Shown: positions 47,930 through 61,299, numbered from the stretch's first letter. The stretch is 64,000 nt of DNA from Oasisia sp. SBJ-2009 (GCA_964017155.1 OZ024864.1:37709230-37773229), one strand, 5' to 3'. Numbers and translations: made by a program. Notes: generated by a model from the letters alone, not told the origin.

Positions 47930-50186
47930 ATCATGTAATCATTGATGTTGAGCTAGCTACACACATTGTACACCCTACAAAGAGTATTACACTACAGAGT
48001 AAATCTAGCCTGTATGCGAACGAACGTCTTTTATCGCATGGAATGGCATATAATGCTTCCGATACATCTTTGCGCAGCCTGCATACATCCCTCGTGGCGT
48101 CGCCGTTAATACGTTTTAGAGTTCCAGATCGCAGAGAGTAGATTGCGAACACAACGAAGGGAACTTCTGTCGTTGAGTGTAGTAGTTTGAAGCTCAGCAG
48201 TACGAATGTTAAATTAGATACTGTCCAAACATATATTTGCCTAGGCATAGGTGGAAAGCTGCTTGAGACATTGAGACAACTAATCGAAGAGTGGTATGCA
48301 CCATATACAGTGTACTGTGAATGAGAACAAGAATATGAATATTCTGTTCCATTTCCGACATGAATTAGGCACTTGCGTAGAATGCAAGGCAACCTCAATT
48401 GCTCCAACGTTTGAAACTTCATTACGAGAGGCGCGGGTAGGGTAGTGTAGTGGTTTTAATACGCGCGGACGCAGCAGGCCTGATATCTTTGGTCTAAAAA
48501 TCAACGGAGAGAGTCTGACATTGTTGAATCTAATCGGTGTTATACGCCACGCACATTGACTTGCATCGTGCATAAAAAGTACCCGAATGTCGCAAAGGCC
48601 GTTGTACCATAATACAACTGTAGTCCTATGTGTGTACCTTATTGCGAAATAGGCTAGCGCAAGTAACACATTGAAAGAACGAAGTAAAAGTGGAAGAAAG
48701 CGCCCCCCCCCCCCAGTTTGCTTAGATCAAAGGCGTCGCCATCTTGAAATCTGGCGTCGCCAGGAACGAAAATGGCGCGTCTGCCGTATTGTCGTGACGT
48801 CACGGTATTGTTGTGGCGCGTCTTCCGGGTTGCCGCCATTACTGTGCCGCGCAGCCGAATGCTGGCGACAGATGCCAGTTTCTTTAGTGTAATCTCGACC
48901 GCATCGCGGTGGGATTTGCGTCTTTGACGCCAGTGGGGTGAAGGAATGTGGGCATATGTAAGAATTGAGCCTGCTGCTTTCAATTTTGTTAGACACCGTG
49001 CATACTGTAACGCTCTTTTATTGTTTTTTCTCAGGTGTCTGAGCCCGGTGAAGATACAGCGACACATGGCCGACGACTTCTGGCAGCATTACTGACCGAC
49101 CAGGCCCGATGATGTGAAGATTGGCGACGCGGAACAGTCATTCGACAGTGGGTGAAGCGTTGTTTTTATCAAGTTATTTGATTTATACAATATGTTGAAG
49201 TAGATGATAATGTAGGCCGATCACTGGAAGAATCAAATCAACGATAGCATGACATCGATATATGTATCACAGCTAGTGCGAGTGGACATTAGTTTTGATG
49301 TTGCAGTTCTCACAATCGAAACGTTTTACTCAGACGATTGATCGAGCTATTTTGCACGCTATATGATGTATATCAAGATACGTAATGTCAAAATATGATG
49401 CAAAATAATGAATATTATGAATATGAAACGAAACTTGTGTAAGAGGCCGAGATCGCACCGCGGAAAGTATCGTAACATTGATATGCATAAGCACCATTGG
49501 CGCGGCGAATGCCACACACATTCTCGCATATACACATACACCCACTCAATACAGTTGAGTAGATGACTCTTTGACCGTCATGACACCCAGCAAAACGCAT
49601 TCATCTCGACTGGATACAGCATACTTAGGAATCAGCATGCAAAGGCAACCTACACAAGTGCCTCATTCATTGCAATAGTGTAACTGAAGGGTACGCATTT
49701 GGCATGTGTTCCTTCTGAGACAAGTGTAGAGATCATTCGATGTTTTGAGACCAATATGTATTGCAGTCACACATTTCTCGGCACGCAGATTTGTATCTAG
49801 GTAGTGACGGAGATCGAATGCATATGTTGATACATTGCCTTGGAAACAATAGCATATGCTACAGTGATCAGTGCCAACAGGCCAGCTCTTTGGCCATGTC
49901 GTGAGCGCTAAGCCGACAAAGAGGTAACGCCAAAAGCTAGACATAACAGTGAAGGCGAAGAGGCACACGATAAAACAAAGGTTGTTCCAAACTACCCAGA
50001 CAACTACGAAATTATATACTAGACATGCGTGGGCTTCATCACTACTCGCTCGTCGCATTCTCAGAGGGTCTGTGTCGCTCACACTTCGGACTCAAATAGG
50101 AAGACCTGAAACCAAAGAGCAGACATGTCGCAAGTTCAATATGAAAACGAAACCACAAAGCAACTAACAGGCAATGCAATGGTCGC
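47930..50186 (+). repeat. Array unit 14
   Basis: Poly-C of 12, donor GTAAGA. It is nearly identical to unit 15 in its first half (CCGTTAATACG, GCAAGGCAACC, CCGGGTTGCC) and shares the ATGAATATT insertion with unit 13 in its second half. Confidence 0.97.
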
Positions 50187-52445
50187 ATCATGTAATCATT
50201 GATGTTGAGCTAGCTACACACATTGTACACCCTACAAAGAGTATTACACTACAGAGTAAATCTAGCCTGTATGCGAACGAACGTCTTTTATCGCATGGAA
50301 TGGCATATAATGCTTCCGATACATCTTTGCGCAGCCTGCATACATCCCTCGTGGCGTCGCCGTTAATACGTTTTAGAGTTCCAGATCGCAGAGAGTAGAT
50401 TGCGAACACAACGAAGGGAACTTCTGTCGTTGAGTGTAGTAGTTTGAAGCTCAGCAGTACGAATGTTAAATTAGATACTGTCCAAACATATATTTGCCTA
50501 GGCATAGGTGGAAAGCTGCTTGAGACATTGAGACAACTAATCGAAGAGTGGTATGCACCATATACAGTGTACTGTGAATGAGAACAAGAATATGAATATT
50601 CTGTTCCATTTCCGACATGAATTAGGCACTTGCGTAGAATGCAAGGCAACCTCAATTGCTCCAACGTTTGAAACTTCATTACGAGAGGCGCGGGTAGGGT
50701 AGTGTAGTGGTTTTAATACGCGCGGACGCAGCAGGCCTGATATCTTTGGTCTAAAAATCAACGGAGAGAGTCTGACATTGTTGAATCTAATCGGTGTTAT
50801 ACGCCACGCACATTGACTTGCATCGTGCATAAAAAGTACCCGAATGTCGCAAAGGCCGTTGTACCATAATACAACTGTAGTCCTATGTGTGTACCTTATT
50901 GCGAAATAGGCTAGCGCAAGTAACACATTGAAAGAACGAAGTAAAAGTGGAAGAAAGCGCCCCCCCCCCCCCCCCCCCCCCCAGTTTGCTTAGATCAAAG
51001 GCGTCGCCATCTTGAAATCTGGCGTCGCCAGGAACGAAAATGGCGCGTCTGCCGTATTGTCGTGACGTCACGGTATTGTTGTGGCGCGTCTTCCGGGTTG
51101 CCGCCATTACTGTGCCGCGCAGCCGAATGCTGGCGACAGATGCCAGTTTCTTTAGTGTAATCTCGACCGCATCGCGGTGGGATTTGCGTCTTTGACGCCA
51201 GTGGGGTGAAGGAATGTGGGCATATGTAAGAATTGAGCCTGCTGCTTTCAATTTTGTTAGACACCGTGCACACTGTAACGCTCTTTTATTGTTTTTTCTC
51301 AGGTGTCTGAGCCCGGTGAAGATACAGCGACACATGGCCGACGACTTCTGGCAGCATTACTGACCGACCAGGCCCGATGATGTGAAGATTGGCGACGCGG
51401 AACAGTCATTCGACAGTGGGTGAAGCGTTGTTTTTATCAAGTTATTTGATTTATACAATATGTTGAGGTAGATGATAATGTAGGCCGATCACTGGAAGAA
51501 TCAAACCAACGATAGCATGACATCGATATATGTATCACAGCTAGTGCGAGTGGACATTAGTTTTGATGTTGCAGTTCTCACAATCGAAATGTTTTACTCA
51601 GACGATTGATCGAGCTATTTTGCACGCTATATGATGTATATCAAGATACGTAATGTCAAAATATGATGCAAAATAATGCATATGAAACGAAACTTGTGTA
51701 AGAGGCCGAGATCGCACCGCGGAAAGTATCGTAACATTGATATGCATAAGCACCTTTGGCGCGGCGAATGCCACACGCATTCTCGCATGTACACATACAC
51801 CCACTCAATACAGTTGAGTAGATGATTCTTTGACCGTCATGACACCCAGCAAAACGCATTCATCTCAACTGGATACAGCATACTTAGGAATCAGCATGCA
51901 AAGGCAACCTACACAAGTGCCTCATTCATTGCAATAGTGTAACTGAAGGGTACGCATTTGGCATGTGTTCCTTCTGAGACAAGTGTAGAGATCATTCGAT
52001 GTTTTGAGACCAATATGTATTGCAGTCACACATTTCTCGGCACGCAGATTTGTATCTAGGTAGTGACGGAGATCGAATGCATATGTTGATACATTGCCTT
52101 GGAAACAATAGCATATGCTACAGTGATCAGTGCCAACAGGCCAGCTCTTTGGCCATGTCGTGAGCGCTATGCCGACAAACAGGTAACGCCAAAAGCTAGA
52201 CATAACAGTGAAGGCGAAGAGGCACACGATAAAACAAAGGTTGTTCCAAACTACCCAGACAACTACGAAATTATATATTAGACATGCGTGGGCTTCATCA
52301 ATACTCGCCCGTCGCATTCTCAGAGGGTCTGTGTCGCTCACACTTCGGACTCAAATAGCAAGACCTGAAACCAAAGAGCAGACATGTCGCAATTTCAATA
52401 TGAAAACGAAACCACAAAGCAACTAACAGGCAATGCAATGGTCGC
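50187..52445 (+). repeat. Array unit 15
   Basis: Poly-C of 23, the longest in the array, although flanking sequence is nearly identical to unit 14 with 12. Donor GTAAGA. Confidence 0.97.
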
Positions 52446-54695
52446 ATCATGTAATCATAGATGTTGAGTTAGCTACACACATTGTACACCCTACAAAGAG
52501 TATTACACTACAGAGTAAATCTAGCCTGTATGCGAACGAACGTCTTTTATCGCATGGAATGGCATATAATGCTTCCGATACATCTTTGCGCAGCCTGCAT
52601 ACATCCCTCGTGGCGTCGCCGTTAACACGTTTTAGAGTTCCAGATCTCAGAGAGTAGATTGCGAACACAATGAAGGGAACTTGTATTGTTGAGTGTAGTA
52701 GTTTGAAGCTCAGCAGTACGAATGTTAAATTAGATACTGTCCAAACATCTATTTGCCTAGGCATAGGTGGAAAGCTGCTTGAGACATTGAGACAACTAAT
52801 CGAAGAGTGGTATGCACCATATACAGTGTACTGTGAATGAGAACAAGAATATGAATATTCTGTTCCATTTCCGACATGAATTAGGCACTTGCGTAGAATG
52901 CAAGCCAACCTCAATTGCTACAACGTTTGAAACTTCATTACGAGAGGCGCGGGTAGGGTAGTGTAGTGGTTTTAATACGCGCGGACGCAGCAGGCCTGAT
53001 ATCTTTGGTCTAAAAATCAACGGAGAGAGTCTGACATTGTTGAATCTAATCGGTGTTATACGCCACGCACATTGATTTGCATCGTGCATAAAAAGTACCC
53101 GAATGTCGCAAAGGCCGTTGTACCATAATACAACTGTAGTCCTATGAGTGTACCTTATTGCGAAATAGGCTAGCGCAAGTAAAACATTGAAAGAACGAAG
53201 TAAAAGTGGAATAAAGCGCCCCCCCCCCCCCCAGTTTGCTTAGATCAAAGGCGTCGCCATCTTGAAATCTGACGTCGCCAGGAACGAAAATGGCGCGTTT
53301 GCCGTATTGTCCTGACGTCACGGTATTGTTGTGGCGCGTCTTCCGGTTTGCCGCCATTACTGTGCCGCGCAGCCGAATGCTGGCGACAGATGCCAGTTTC
53401 TTTAGTGTAATCTCGACCGCATCGCGGTGGGATTTGCGTCTTTGACGCCAGTGGGGTGAAGGAATGTGGGCATATGTGAGAATTGAGCCTGCTGCTTTCA
53501 ATTTTGTTAGACACCGTGCACACTGTAACGCTCTTTTATTGTTTTTTCTCAGGTGTCTGAGCCCGGTGAAGATACAGCGACACATGGCCGACAACTTCTG
53601 GCAGCATTACTGACCGACCAGGCCCGATGATGTGAAGATTGGCGACGCGGAACAGTCATTCGACAGTGGGTGAAGCGTTGTTTTTATCAAGTTATTTGAT
53701 TTATACAATATGTTGAGGTAGATGATAATGTAGGCCGATCACTGGAAGAATCAAATCAACGATAGCATGACATCGATATATGTATCACAGCTAGTGCGAG
53801 TGGACATTAGTTTTGATGTTGCAGTTCTCACAATCGAAACGTTTTACTCAGACGATTGATCGAGCTATTTTGCACGCTATATGATGTATATCAAGATACG
53901 TAATGTCAAAATATGATGCAAAATAATGCATATGAAACGAAACTTGTGTAAGAGGCCGAGATCGCACCGCGGAAAGTATCGTAACATTGATATGCATAAG
54001 CACCATTGGCGCGGCGAATGCCACACGCATTCTCGCATGTACACATACACCCACTCAATACAGTTGAGTAGATGATTCTTTGACCGTCATGACACCCAGC
54101 AAAACGCATTCATCTCGACCGGATACAGCATACTTAGGAATCAGCATGCAAAGGCAACCTACACAAGTGCCTCATTCATTGCAATAGTGTAACTGAAGGG
54201 TACGCATTTGGCATGTGTTCCTTCTGAGACAAGTGTAGAGATCATTCGATGTTTTGAGACCAATATGTATTGCAGTCACACATTTCTCGGCACGCAGATT
54301 TGTATCTAGGTAGTGACGGAGATCGAATGCATATGTTGATACATTGCCTTGGAAACAATAGCATATGCTACAGTGATCAGTGCCAACAGGCCAGCTCTTT
54401 GGCCATGTCGTGAGCGCTAAGCCGACAAACAGGTAACGCCAAAAGCTAGACATAACAGTGAAGGCGAAGAGGCACACGATAAAACAAAGGTTGTTCCAAA
54501 CTACCCAGACAACTACGAAATTATATACTAGACATGCGTGGGCTTCATCACTACTCGCTCGTCGCATTCTCAGAGGGTCTGTGTCGCTCACACTTCGGAC
54601 TCAAATAGGAAGACCTGAAACCAAAGAGCAGACATGTCGCAAGTTCAATATGAAAACGAAACCACAAAGCAACTAACAGGCAATGCAATGGTCGC
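52446..54695 (+). repeat. Array unit 16
   Basis: Poly-C of 14, donor GTGAGA. The 163-codon antisense frame is closed near its start by a TAG (about 52919). The nine-codon frame has Asp to Asn. Confidence 0.97.
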
Positions 54696-56946
54696 ATCAT
54701 GTAATCATTGATGTTGAGCTAGCTACACACATTGTACACCCTACAAAGAGTATTACACTACAGAGTAAATCTAGCCTGTATGCGAACGAACGTCTTTTAT
54801 CGCATGGAATGGCATATAATGCTTCCGATACATCTTTGCGCAGCCTGCATACATCCCTCGTGGCGTCGCCGTTAACACGTTTTAGAGTTCCAGATCGCAG
54901 AGAGTAGATTGCGAACACAACGAAGGGAACTTCTGTCGTTGAGTGTAGTAGTTTGAAGCTCAGCAGTACGAATGTTAACTTAGATACTGTCCAAACATAT
55001 ATTTGCCTAGGCATAGGTGGAAAGCTGCTTGAGACATTGAGACAACTAATCGAAGAGTGGTATGCACCATATACAGTGTACTGTGAATGAGAACAAGAAT
55101 ATGAATATTCTGCTCCATTTCCGACATGAATTAGGCACTTGCGTAGAATGCAAGGCAACCTCAATTGCTCCAACGTTTGAAACTTCATTACGAGAGGCGC
55201 GGGTAGGGTAGTGTAGTGGTTTTAATACGCGCGGACGCAGCAGGCCTGATATCTTTGGTCTAAAAATCAACGGAGAGAGTCTGATATAGGTGAATCTAAT
55301 CGGTGTTATACGCCACGCACATTGACTTGCATCGTGCATAAAAAGTACCCGAATGTCGCAAAGGCCGTTGTACCATAATACAACTGTAGTCCTATGTGTG
55401 TACCTTATTGCGAAATAGGCTAGCGCAAGTAAAACATTGAAAGAACGAAGTAAAAGTGGAAGAAAGCGCCCCCCCCCCCCCCCAGTTTGCTTAGATCAAA
55501 GGCGTCGCCATCTTGAAATCTGACGTCGCCAGGAACGAAAATGGCGCGTCTGCCGTATTGTCGTGACGTCACGGTATTGTTGTGGCGCGTCTTCCGGGTT
55601 GCCGCCATTACTGTGCCGCGCAGCCGAATGCTGGCGACAGATGCCAGTTTCTTTAGTGTAATCTCGACCGCATCGCGGTGGGATTTGCGTCTTTGACGCC
55701 AGTGGGGTGAAGGAATGTGGGCATATGTAAGAATTGAGCCTGCTGCTTTCAATTTTGTTAGACACCGTGCACACTGTAACGCTCTTTTATTGTTTTTTCT
55801 CAGGTGTCTGAGCCCGGTGAAGATACAGCGACACATGGCCGACGACTTCTGGCAGCATTACTGACCGACCAGGCCCGATGATGTGAAGATTGGCGACGCG
55901 GAACAGTCATTCGACAGTGGGTGAAGCGTTGTTTTTATCAAGTTATTTGATTTATACAATATGTTGAGGTAGATGATAATGTAGGTCGATCACTGGAAGA
56001 ATCAAATCAACCACAGCATGACATCGATATATGTATCACAGCTAGTGCGAGTGGACATTAGTTTTGATGTTGCAGTTCTCACAATCGAAACGTTTTACTC
56101 AGACGATTGATCGAGCTATTTTGCACGCTATATGATGTATATCAAGATACGTAATGTCAAAATATGATGCAAAATAATGCATATGAAACGAAACTTGTGT
56201 AAGAGGCCGAGATCGCACCGCGGAAAGTATCGTAACATTGATATGCATAAGCACTATAGGCGCGGCGAATGCCACACGCATTCTCGCATGTACACATACA
56301 CCCACTCAATACAGTTGAGTAGATGATTCTTTGACCGTCATGACACCCAGCAAAACGCATTCATCTCGACTGGATACAGCATACTTAGGAATCAGCATGC
56401 AAAGGCAACCTACACAAGTGCCTCATTCATTGCAATAGTGTAACTGAAGGGTACGCATTTGGCATGTGTTCCTTCTGAGACAAGTGTAGAGATCATTCGA
56501 TGTTTTGAGACCAATATGTATTGCAGTCACACATTTCTCGGCACGCAGATTTGTATCTAGGTAGTGACGGAGATCGAATGCATATGTTGATACATTGCCT
56601 TTGAAACAACAGCATATGCTACAGTGATCAGTGCCAACAGGCCAGCTCTGTGGCCATGTCGTGAGCGCTATGCTGACAAACAGGTAACGCCAAAAGCTAG
56701 ACATAACAGTGAAGGCGAAGAGGCACACGATAAAACAAAGGTTGTTCCAAACTACCCAGACAACTACGAAATTATATACTAGACATGCGTGAGCTTCATC
56801 ACTACTCGCTCGTCGCATTCTCAGAGGGTCTGTGTCGCTCACACTTCGGACTCAAATAGGAAGACCTGAAACCAAAGAGCAGACATGTCGCAAGTTCAAT
56901 ATGAAAACGAAACCACAAAGCAACTAACAGGCAATGCAATGGTCGC
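54696..56946 (+). repeat. Array unit 17
   Basis: Poly-C of 15, donor GTAAGA. It shares CCGGGTTGCC with units 14 and 15 and has private changes GATATAGGTG near 55283 and ACCACAGC near 56010. Confidence 0.97.
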
Positions 56947-58743
56947 ATCATGTAATCATTGATGTTGAGCTAGCTACACACATTGTACACCCTACAAAGA
57001 GTATTACACTACAGAGTAAATCTAGCCTGTATGCGAACGAACGTCTTTTATCGCATGGAATGGCATATAATGCTTCCGATACATCTTTGCGCAGCGTGCA
57101 TACATTCCTCGTGGCGTCGCCGTTAACACGTTTTAGAGTTCCAGATCGCAGAGAGTAGATTGCGAACACAACGAAGGGAACTTCTGTCGTTGAGTGTAGT
57201 AGTTTGAAGCTCAGCAGTACGAATGTTAAATTAGATACTGTCCAAACATCTATTTGCCTAGGCATAGGTGGAAAGCTGCTTGAGACATTGAGACAACTAA
57301 TCGAAGAGTGGTATGCACCATATACAGTGTACTGTGAATGAGAACAAGAATATGAATATTCTGTTCCATTTCCGATATGAATTAGGCACTTGCGTAGAAT
57401 GCAAGCCAACCTCAATTGCTCCAACGTTTGAAACTTCATTACGAGAGGCGCGGGTAGGGTAGTGTAGTGGTTTTAATACGCGCGGACGCAGCAGGCCTGA
57501 TATCTTTGGTCTAAAAATCAACGGAGAGAGTCTGACATTGTTGAATCTAATCGGTGTTATACTCCACGCACATTGACTTGCATCGTGCATAAAAAGTACC
57601 CGAATGTCGCAAAGGCCGTTGTACCATAATACAACTGTAGTCCTATGTGTGTACCTTATTGCGAAATAGGCTAGCGCAAGTAAAACATTGAAAGAACGAA
57701 GTAAAAGTGGAAGAAAGCGCCCCCCCCCCAGTTTGCTTAGATCAAAGGCGTCGCCATCTTGAAATCTGACGTCGCCAGGAACGAAAATGGCGCGTCTGCC
57801 GTATTGTCGTGACGTCACGATATTGTTGTGGCGCGTTTTCCGGTTTGCCGCCATTACTGTGCCGCGCAGCCGAATGCTGGCGACAGATGCCAGTTTCTTT
57901 AGTGTAATCTCGACCGCATCGCGGTGGGATTTGCCAGTGGGGTGAAGGAACGTGGGCATATGTAAGAATTGAGCCTGCTGCTTTCAATTTTGTTAGACAC
58001 CGTGCACACTGTAACGCTCTTTTATTATTTTTTCTCAGGTGTCGGAGCCCGGTGAAGATACAGCGACACATGGCCGACGACTTCTGGCAGCATTACTGAC
58101 CGACCAGGCCCGATGATGTGAAGATTGGTGACGCGGAACAGTCATTCGACAGTGGGTGAAGCGTTGTTTTTATCAAGTTATTTGATTTATACAATATGTT
58201 GAGGTAGATGATAATGTAGGCCGATCACTGGAAGAATCAAATCAACGATAGCATGACATCGATATATGTATCACAGCTAGTGCGAGTGGACATTAGTTTT
58301 GATGTTGCAGTTCTCACAATCGAAACGTTTTACTCAGACGATTGATCGAGCTATTTTGCACGCTATATGATGTATATCAAGATACGTAATGTCAAAATAT
58401 GATGCAAAATAATGCATATGAAACGAAACTTGTGTAAGAGGCCGATATCGCACCGCGGAAAGTATCGTAACATTGATATGCATAAGCACTATTGGCGCGG
58501 CGAATGCCACACACATTCTCGCATGTACACATACACCCACTCAATACAGTTGAGTAGATTATTCTTTGACCGTCATGACACCCAGCAAAACGCATTCATC
58601 TCGACTGGATACAGCATACTTAGGAATCAGCATGCAAAGGCAACCTACACAAGTGCCTCATTCATTGCAATAGTATAACTGAAGGGTACGCATTTGGCAT
58701 GTGTTCCTTCTGAGACAAGTGTAGAGATCATTCGATGTTTTGA
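56947..58743 (+). repeat. Array unit 18 (truncated right edge)
   Basis: Poly-C of 10, donor GTAAGA. An 11-base deletion lies in the candidate exon 1 (near 57934), and the ATG before the donor is changed to ACG. Similarity ends abruptly after GATGTTTTGA at 58743, leaving about 1.8 kb of the unit. Confidence 0.97.
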
Positions 58744-59229
58744 TATTCTTAATGCAGCGCGTTCAAAGTGAGATGGTCAAGGAAACAACGAACTGCAACT
58801 TTCTGCAAGATTTGCCCGACGAATGCTCTATTGAAACTGCTCTGTAATTCTTTAATAGGACTTTGTTGAGAGTGTCAAATTTCACAAGCGGTTTTTACTG
58901 CTGCTGTTCTCAAAGTTATAGGAAAGAGTCCTTGTTTAAAGCTGTTGTTTACTATTGCAACGAGGCTGCATGTCGTTACTAACTTCGATATCATTTAAGT
59001 CCACAGTCGTAAAGTAGCATATTACGGCCAACCCGTCATTCGTAAATGGTGCGAGAATGTGTAACTCAAAATCCTGACTTGCTGGGACAAATCTGACTTC
59101 AGATTTGGAATCAGCATATAGACTAGCAAAAATTGCCGTATTACGAAATAGACGAAAATACACAAAATGGACTAAGTGCAAGAAGTCAAAATGGAATCCA
59201 CGAAGACGATTACCTGATATATGTACGTT
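58744..59229. other. Right flank of the array, no gene recognised
   Basis: Unique DNA after the array break. No trace of the missing 0.45 kb of the last unit was found here. Confidence 0.5.
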
Positions 59230-59412
59230 GTTAAATTATCGGCCAAAAATATTAAATTATCAGACAGGAACACGTTATTACATTATCAATAAAAATATTA
59301 GGGGTCTTTATCAGGCAGTAAGTATATTCCATTATCAGGCAGTTATTAAATGATCAGGTTACATTATCAGGCAGTTAATATATTAAGAGGCGATTATTAC
59401 ATTATCAGACCC
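59230..59412. repeat. Dispersed ATTATCAG-type degenerate repeats
   Basis: The motif (A)TTATCAGGCAGT or close variants appears about eight times in 180 bases (for example near 59255, 59307, 59330, 59364 and 59401), separated by AT-rich spacers of irregular length. Confidence 0.6.
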
Positions 59413-59731
59413 ATTACCCTATTCCGCGAAGTCAGTATAATCAAGTTGGCATTATTTAGAACAGTTTGTTTAGCAACAAAATTCCTCGTCCTTGTTACAA
59501 TGGGTGGAAGACGACACTGCCCGCCAGTGGTCCCTCTGTGTGTTGTTGTTGCGTAACAAATGTCCAATTGTTTCAGGTCATCGTAGACTTTTCGGGAGAC
59601 GCGTCTTAGCGATTTCGTGGAGCGCTGACTCATCATAACACAGGCCGAAGTACTGTCTGTAGCTAGAGTATTGTCGAGCTTGGTTTTCAGAGTTGTTCTT
59701 CTCTAGAATTATTTAGTCTACTACAGGTTAC
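59413..59731. other. No confident feature
   Basis: A minus-strand frame (59636-59397) has THRGTTGGQCRLPP, faintly like the linker before the endonuclease of some invertebrate LINEs. It is too weak to call. Confidence 0.35.
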
Positions 59732-59945
59732 ACATTTACCCCCTGTGTGGGATCTTTTACTTCCCCTGGCATAGACACCAGATAGAAGGGACCACGAGCT
59801 TTTAGTGTCTCTTCCGAAAGACACAGGCAATGTGAGGTGAACGAAATTGCCTCAGTTTCGAAACGATGGCAGTTGGGATTAAATCTCCATCCCCGCGATT
59901 GATAGTCCGGCACTCTACCACGTAACCACCATTCCCAACTGTTAC
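59732..59945 (-). mobile_element. tRNA-derived SINE, second family
   Basis: On the minus strand the head reads GGTTACGTGGTAGAGTGCC (A-box-like, about 59930-59912), then GGAGATTTAATCCC (degenerate B box, about 59886-59873). A body follows with TTTCGGAAGAGACACTAAAAG and GTGGTCCC, ending near CACACAGGGGG. The head is tRNA-like. The TTCGGAAGAGAC...GGTCCC core resembles conserved central domains of invertebrate SINEs. The tail differs from the SINE at 10730. Confidence 0.55.
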
Positions 59946-60214
59946 CATTTCTATCACAAAACGACCATGGCGGTATTACGACCTGGCAACAAACGTTTAT
60001 ATACATTGACAGTCAGAGTAGGTTTACATTATCAGCATACAACAATAGTGCCCTACACACTGGCAACAAGCCCAGAAAACGAGCGTTCGAAGAAGGGTGT
60101 GTGTGGGTTGACTCTGAATAGTTTAGGTGGAGGCTAAATATAATATGTTTTGTCCCTTCAATATCCCTAGTAAATTTATACTTTTCGGTTAGTTCCAGTG
60201 GTGGTTTAGGAACG

Positions 60215-60387
60215 GACGCATGCACACACGCACGCACGCGCGCGCGTACATACACACACACACACACACACTATCGTGCGGGTGCACACACATGCAGATA
60301 TTGAATAAGAAGCATTGTGTTAACAATACATCATACACCTTAATAAATATGCAGCAATCAAATGTATTTTGTGTACATTGGATGATA

Positions 60388-60437
<50 letters not shown>
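60215..60437. repeat. CA and TA microsatellites
   Basis: A CA/CG-rich dinucleotide stretch lies at about 60218-60272 and a long (TA)n tract at about 60391-60435. The TA tract directly adjoins the 3' end of LINE-D and may have grown from its tail. Confidence 0.9.
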
Positions 60438-60439
<2 letters not shown>

Positions 60440-60640
60440 CATCATCATTATGATCATTGTGCAGGTATAGCGTCCCGTGGTTGGGCGAAGGCCTCAGCAT
60501 ACTGTTTCCACGTCTTCCTTTCTTGCACTATTCTCTGCCAGATGGGGCTCTTCCAGTTCTACCTCGTCTCTCCAACGTCTCACCAGTCTTCTTTTAGATC
60601 GTTTCCCTTCGTAAGGTTTCCAGGTGATGATATGTGATGT
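60438..60640 (-). pseudogene. 3' remnant of a LINE polymerase (LINE-D)
   Basis: Minus-strand frames give WKPYEGKRSKRRLVRRWRD followed by EPHLAENSARKED and WKQYAEAFAQPRD. This is the usual C-terminal end of an invertebrate LINE ORF2 (basic GKRS-RRW-RDE block, then W-EAF). ATGATGATGAT and (TA)n follow as a tail-like end. It is heavily 5'-truncated and frame-broken. Confidence 0.6.
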
Positions 60641-60760
60641 CTATCTCTTATCTCGTATTCTGCCACGTTCACTTCCGTCTATGTATACCATTTGGCTGCA
60701 CACACACACGCACGCACACACGCACGCACGCGCACGCACGCACGCACGAACGCACGCACG

Positions 60761-60797
<37 letters not shown>

Positions 60798-61299
60798 ACA
60801 CACACACACACTTGTCCACGACACAAGAACGAGTGCCCGTACGCAAACAGGAACATGCGTACGCACACGCCAAACACTAACAACACAAGTTACCCATACC
60901 TAGCTTACGTAACACGTCCAGCACACCAGCCTTTGTTTCGACATGCTATTCAAGACACACCTGTCGGGACAGTAGTCACATGTTGTCGGCACATGCGCAG
61001 AGACTTTTGTTTGGTCTGGCGTGGTTTGTCAAGGAGTGTTTTCTTCACGAGGATTACCTTCACGGAGGATTACAACAGGACATGCTTTATACAACGAAAC
61101 CTTTGCAAAAGTAACACAACAAAGTGGAAGTGTTTAGAACGTATGCATGTACGCCAGACTACAAGGTTGGATGGTTCCAGCTGGTGTCATAGAAGTCATT
61201 CATCCGTAAGTCTCAGTAGCAAACTCGTGTCTTGTCTTGTCGGTCAACACTCCTGGTGGAGTCAAACGGTCAGGGTTGGGTGCGCATGCTGTTGGGTTG
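60641..61299. other. CA-rich microsatellite and unassigned DNA
   Basis: A CA/CG dinucleotide tract lies at about 60698-60812. The 233-codon plus-strand frame crossing it is mostly His/Thr/Ala from the repeat, and its rest has no recognised domain. Confidence 0.7.

Larger units (their letters stand above)
18690..58743 (+). repeat. Tandem array of about 2.25-kb units, 17 complete plus one partial
   Basis: The same sequence repeats head to tail with unit starts at 18690, 20940, 23187, 25434, 27682, 29929, 32176, 34423, 36677, 38929, 41183, 43429, 45675, 47930, 50187, 52446, 54696 and 56947. Complete units are 2246-2259 bp, with much of the variation coming from a poly-C tract. Copies differ from each other by only a few per hundred bases. 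No unit is inverted and nothing is inserted between units. I see no rRNA, tRNA, snRNA, histone or transposase sequence in the unit. Each unit carries a promoter-like CpG block and a 77-nt intron signature on the plus strand, which is why the array is given plus orientation. Unit boundaries are arbitrary, set at the left edge of the array. Confidence 0.98.

Noticed and set aside
18690..58743. CRISPR-like or bacterial repeat interpretation of the array
   Set aside because: The units are 2.25 kb without short repeat-spacer structure, and the surroundings are clearly animal nuclear DNA with LINEs, SINEs and splice signals.
59397..59636. Minus-strand frame with THRGTTGGQCRLPP as a LINE fragment
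   Set aside because: The similarity is short and from memory only; no adjacent endonuclease or polymerase motif.
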